Part shown: piece after piece, positions 3,833 through 5,095 of the stretch
Position numbering within the stretch: the first letter of the stretch is position 1
Layout of the letters: each line of letters opens with the position of its first letter
The notes under the pieces: model-generated
Databases searched by the model: none
Seen by the model: only the letters and a program-made list of their open reading frames with translations
What the model was told of the DNA's origin: nothing
Program-made: the position numbers and the translations under genes
Source: QQUD01 sp039029915
GTDB lineage: Bacteria > Chloroflexota > Anaerolineae > Promineifilales > Promineifilaceae
Assembly: GCA_039029915.1 (NCBI GenBank)
Contig: JBCCFD010000524.1
Span: forward strand, 1-5,095
Length of the DNA stretch: 5,095 nt
Reading direction: 5' to 3'

Positions 3833-5095
3833 ATGTTTACACACAACACCTATATATCACCCTTTACATGGCGCTATGGGTCTGAAGCGATGCGCCAAAT
3901 TTGGTCGGAAGAGAATAAGCGACGCTTGATGCGGCAGGTTTGGGTGGCTTTAGCTACTGCCCAAAACGAGGCTGGATTGGTGACTGACGCTCAACTGGCT
4001 GATTTAAAAGCACATGCTGCTGATGTTGATATTGACCGTGCTTTAGAAATTGAAAAAGAAACCCGACATGATGTCATGGCTGAAATTCGCACCTTTGCAG
4101 AGCAGTGTGCGGTGGGTGGCGGCATTATCCACTGGGGAGCAACCAGTGCCGATATTACGGACAATATGGATGCGCTTCGCATTCGAGAAGCGGCCGTTTT
4201 GATTGAAGCACAGCTCAAGGCGCTGTTGAACTGTTTGGTTAAGCGAATTGAAGAAACGGCCGTTATGCCCACCATGGCCCACACCCACATTCAGCCTGCC
4301 GAACCAACCACGCTTGGGTATCGCTTCGCCGTCTATGCCCAAGATTTACTGGATGATTTAATTGACCTGCAAAATTTGATTAAAAACCTGCGGGGTAAAG
4401 GGCTAAAAGGGGCGGTTGGCACCCAAGCTAGTTACGATGAGCTGCTGACTTCCTCGCCAATGAGCGCGCTGGAGATGGAGCAGCGGGCGATGGCGGTGCT
4501 TAATTTGCCAGCCTTCCCCATTGCCACCCAAACGTATACCCGCCAACAAGATTTACGCATTCAGCAGGTGCTGGCCGGTATTGCGGCTTCGCTCCACAAA
4601 TTTGCGCTCGATTTTCGGGTGCTTCAATCGCCTCCGTTTGGGGAGTGGGCAGAGCCATTTGGCAAGAAGCAAGTTGGCTCATCCGCGATGCCGTTTAAGC
4701 GAAATCCAATCAACACCGAGAATATCTGCTCGCTGGCCCGCTATGTGGCGGGCTTACCCGCCGTGGCTTGGGACAACGCCAGCCAGGCGATTTTGGAACG
4801 CAGTTTGGATGACTCTGCCAACCGGCGCATCTTCCAGTCGGAGGGCTTTCTAGCCACGGATGAGCTGTTAAAACGCTCAATCCGAATTGTGTCTGAGATG
4901 GTAATTGACGAAACGGCCGTTGCTCGAAATATGGCTATCTACGGCCCATTCGCTGCCACTGAGCGCGTGTTGATGGTGCTTGTCGGTGCAGGTGGCAGTC
5001 GGCAAGATGGGCACGAATGGATTCGGGATGCTAGCCTGCAGGCGTGGGCAGCGCTCCGCGAAGGGCAAGACAATCCGCTGGTGTCGCTCCTGCAA
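3833..5095 (+). CDS. purB: Adenylosuccinate lyase, human-type (3' end beyond the window)
   Basis: PurB cleaves fumarate from SAICAR (giving AICAR) and from adenylosuccinate (giving AMP), so it acts twice in purine synthesis as a cytoplasmic tetramer. The 421 visible codons have no stop. Fumarase/aspartase-superfamily blocks are in order: ETRHDVMA (76-83, His79), IIHWGATSADITDN (98-111, His100), AHTHIQPAEPTTLG (149-162, His152) and the signature loop GSSAMPFKRNP (282-292) with the catalytic serine. From memory, GTQAS, QTYTRQ, SLDDSANRR and GGSRQD resemble human ADSL more than the short B. subtilis type. By that comparison roughly 50-60 residues are missing at the C-terminus. The start is the ATG at 3833, because YISPFTWRYGSEAM aligns with the family N-terminus and no in-frame start lies just upstream. 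There is no Shine-Dalgarno motif; the bases upstream are the arm of a repeat hairpin. It lies 82 nt after guaB, probably co-transcribed. It holds two exact AACGGCCGTT copies. Confidence 0.96.
   Translation, partial: MFTHNTYISPFTWRYGSEAMRQIWSEENKRRLMRQVWVALATAQNEAGLVTDAQLADLKAHAADVDIDRALEIEKETRHDVMAEIRTFAEQCAVGGGIIHWGATSADITDNMDALRIREAAVLIEAQLKALLNCLVKRIEETAVMPTMAHTHIQPAEPTTLGYRFAVYAQDLLDDLIDLQNLIKNLRGKGLKGAVGTQASYDELLTSSPMSALEMEQRAMAVLNLPAFPIATQTYTRQQDLRIQQVLAGIAASLHKFALDFRVLQSPPFGEWAEPFGKKQVGSSAMPFKRNPINTENICSLARYVAGLPAVAWDNASQAILERSLDDSANRRIFQSEGFLATDELLKRSIRIVSEMVIDETAVARNMAIYGPFAATERVLMVLVGAGGSRQDGHEWIRDASLQAWAALREGQDNPLVSLLQ
4255..4264. repeat. AACGGCCGTT palindrome, copy 4
   Basis: Exact copy in purB starting at codon position 3, encoding E-T-A-V. 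A near-copy, AGCGGCCGTT, lies at 4189-4198, 66 nt upstream, and encodes E-A-A-V. Confidence 0.8.
4912..4921. repeat. AACGGCCGTT palindrome, copy 5
   Basis: Exact copy in purB, again GAA ACG GCC GTT (E-T-A-V). It is in a different helix and a different part of the protein from copy 4, so the two are not a local duplication. Confidence 0.8.

Noticed and set aside
3991..4342. Two overlapping minus-strand open frames opposite purB
   Set aside because: They lie wholly within the conserved purB coding sequence and have no recognisable protein features. They are codon shadows.

Overview
The window looks bacterial. It has AT-rich intergenic DNA, moderate-GC coding DNA and a clear Shine-Dalgarno site before one gene. 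All four genes run on the + strand: the 3' end of a sulfatase-like gene, a complete lgt, a complete guaB, and a purB that runs off the right edge. No gene fixes the taxon. A Chloroflexota-like or similar environmental bacterium is a guess from the feel of the proteins, including a human-type adenylosuccinate lyase, and should be treated as weak.

Layout. 1-535 is the C-terminal part of a sulfatase/alkaline-phosphatase-superfamily protein. 536-757 is an AT-rich spacer with a weak terminator candidate and one copy (614-685) of a 72-nt repeat. 758-1672 is lgt, the prolipoprotein diacylglyceryl transferase. 1673-2268 is a 596-nt AT-rich spacer. It holds a hairpin, a likely intrinsic terminator for lgt, a perfect 13-bp hairpin, the inverted second copy of the 72-nt repeat (1908-1979), another terminator candidate and a structured guaB leader. 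2269-3750 is guaB. 3751-3832 is a short spacer almost filled by converging 7-nt repeats that form a 16-bp hairpin ending 4 nt before the purB start. 3833-5095 is purB without its last few dozen codons.

Function. GuaB and PurB both act around IMP: GuaB commits IMP to GMP, while PurB acts once upstream of IMP and once on the way to AMP. Their adjacency makes a small purine cluster. Lgt works on membrane lipoproteins and appears to be a separate transcription unit, because a terminator follows it. The link of the sulfatase-like gene to the rest is unknown.

The most unusual signal is at DNA level. The 10-bp palindrome AACGGCCGTT occurs five times exactly in 5.1 kb, plus one 9/10 copy in a spacer. 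About 0.005 copies would be expected by chance. It falls in all three codon phases, so protein sequence does not explain it. It resembles in style the highly iterated palindromes of cyanobacteria. Second are the diverged inverted repeats on either side of lgt, and third the heptad hairpin that abuts the purB start.
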